Shown here one piece after another: positions 6,431 through 7,188 of a DNA stretch of 7,188 nt. The translations under genes and the position numbers were made by a program. The stretch is from Nitrospirota bacterium (GTDB lineage: Bacteria > Nitrospirota > Nitrospiria > Nitrospirales > NS-4): NCBI GenBank assembly GCA_005877565.1, contig VBOK01000123.1, positions 1-7,188 on the forward strand, in the 5' to 3' direction. The first letter of the stretch is position 1. Each line of letters begins with the position of its first letter. The notes beneath the pieces are model-generated. The model saw nothing but the letters and a program-made list of their open reading frames with translations. It was not told the DNA's origin and made no database searches.

Positions 6431-6826
6431 TCAGTGCCAATCATCGGTGGGATCGCGCGGGACGCTTGTCGCGAACATGATGGCCAGTGCCGGCTTGTCG
6501 GTCTTGTTCGCGGCGGCATGGTAGGTTTCAGTTGGAACTAGAAGCATTTTGTTGCCGGGCCTCAGGACGACGACTTCGCGCTTGTGAGTCTTGACGTCCT
6601 CGAGCGTTAGCTCGAGCTCACCCTCTCGCATCCAGACCGCGACTTGGTGCACCTTGTGGTAGTGCATCCCGGCTGTCGCGCCGGGTTGGATCTGGTTTGA
6701 ATAGACGTGGGTGATGGGCGCGCCCAGCGCCTTTTCAATCGCTTTGAGGTCGAACACCTCTTGCCGGCGACCGGGTTTCTTGGGGTCCTCGTCAATCTTG
6801 TATTCCAGCCAGCGCGCCACGCTCAT
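6431..6826 (-). CDS. Single-domain cupin protein
   Basis: A 131-residue small beta-barrel of the cupin superfamily; its reaction and ligand cannot be told. Cupin motif 1 is GMHYHKVHQVAVWMREGELEL: the HxH pair is present, but the usual metal-binding Glu position is Gln in the HYHKVHQ stretch, with a third His just before it. Motif 2 is GNKMLLVPTETYHAAAN, with the expected Pro, His and Asn. Three or four histidines could still hold a metal. The C-terminus (SVPRDPTDDWH) recalls small sugar-nucleotide cupins such as RmlC or FdtA, but only weakly. ATG 6826 has GGAG at 6837-6840 as ribosome binding site and starts 1 nt after the stop of the SPFH gene, so the two are likely cotranslated. Confidence 0.85.
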   Translation of the reverse strand: MSVARWLEYKIDEDPKKPGRRQEVFDLKAIEKALGAPITHVYSNQIQPGATAGMHYHKVHQVAVWMREGELELTLEDVKTHKREVVVLRPGNKMLLVPTETYHAAANKTDKPALAIMFATSVPRDPTDDWH

Positions 6827-6827
6827 G

Positions 6828-7188
6828 TCAGAGTTTCTCCGTCGCGAAGGCTTTCCGGCTGTCTCCTAGCACGCCGGAGAGGAGCGAGGTCAGCTCCAAC
6901 GGGAGCACAAACTTGGTCGCTGGGCTGTTGCCGAGGGTCTTGAGCGCGTCCAGGTATTGCAAGCTCATGGTCTTCGCATCCACGCCTTTGGCCACCTCGA
7001 AGATTTTGGACAGTGCCAGGGAGAAGCCCTCTGCTCTGAGAATCGCGGCCTGCCGCTCGCCTTCCGCGTTCAGGATGCGGGCCTGGCGATCACCCTCCGC
7101 TTTCAGGATGGCCGCCTGCTTCTCGCCGTCAGCGACCGTAATGGCCGCGGCCTTGGTCCCTTCCGCTTCCGTCACCGTCGCCCGGCGG
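6828..7188 (-). CDS. SPFH/Band 7 (stomatin/QmcA-like) protein, C-terminal part
   Basis: C-terminal 120 or so residues of a stomatin/paraslipin-type membrane-scaffold protein; the N-terminal membrane anchor and the SPFH domain proper lie beyond the right edge. The frame is open to 7188 (RAT before VTEAEG), so the GTG at 7175 is not a start. The visible part begins with a charged Ala/Glu-rich helix of four 11-residue repeats, then the conserved tail FSLALSKIFEVAKG, TMSLQYLDALKTLG and ATKFVLPLELTSLLSGVLG. That tail pattern, with QYLDALK and a following KFVLP strand, is typical of the QmcA/SLP-2 branch rather than HflK/HflC. These proteins form large oligomers in the inner membrane. It is the first visible gene of the minus-strand run. 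Confidence 0.9.
   Translation of the reverse strand, partial: RRATVTEAEGTKAAAITVADGEKQAAILKAEGDRQARILNAEGERQAAILRAEGFSLALSKIFEVAKGVDAKTMSLQYLDALKTLGNSPATKFVLPLELTSLLSGVLGDSRKAFATEKL
7035..7166 (-). repeat. Four 11-residue (33-bp) repeats in the SPFH coiled coil
   Basis: The encoded units are AEGTKAAAITV, ADGEKQAAILK, AEGDRQARILN and AEGERQAAILR, one after another. The 11-residue period is that of a hendecad coiled coil, as known in stomatin-like proteins. The last three units are clearly more alike than the first. Confidence 0.8.

Overview
The window (about 7.2 kb, G+C rich but uneven) looks like a Gram-negative, outer-membrane-bearing bacterium, because it carries a TonB-dependent outer-membrane receptor with its own energising complex. 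Gene content and GC-rich intergenic repeats remind me of Nitrospira-type (Nitrospirota) genomes. That is an impression, not something the sequence proves.

Left half (2-4242, plus strand): a tight five-gene run for TonB-dependent transport. The order is an outer-membrane receptor (5' end cut by the window edge), a small exported protein with a TonB C-terminal-like domain, exbB, exbD and tonB. Gaps are about 24 nt, except that exbB and exbD overlap by 14 nt. ExbB/ExbD would use the proton-motive force to energise TonB, which acts on the receptor to import an unidentified substrate. The odd member is the small exported protein. It has a TonB-type C-terminal domain without the usual membrane anchor and proline-rich linker, and a TonB-box-like segment near its mature N-terminus.

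Middle (4243-4529): the convergent gap between tonB and the minus-strand genes contains no convincing gene. It is filled by a GC-rich repeat: two modules of 63 and 62 nt with identical ends and different centres, overlapped by a large imperfect inverted repeat.

Right half (4530-7188, minus strand): a second tightly packed run, read from right to left. It encodes an SPFH/Band 7 (stomatin-like) protein (5' part outside the window), a small cupin, an unknown multi-pass membrane protein, an exported class I SAM-dependent methyltransferase, and an exported WD40/TolB-like beta-propeller fragment. Intergenic distances are 1 nt, about 28 nt (or a 14-nt overlap), a 3-nt stop/start overlap and about 5 nt, so cotranscription is likely. 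The joint function is unclear. The membrane-protein and propeller genes are visibly more AT-rich than their neighbours, and a 46-nt GC-rich palindrome lies inside the first codons of the methyltransferase gene. No tRNA, rRNA, CRISPR array or transposase was seen.
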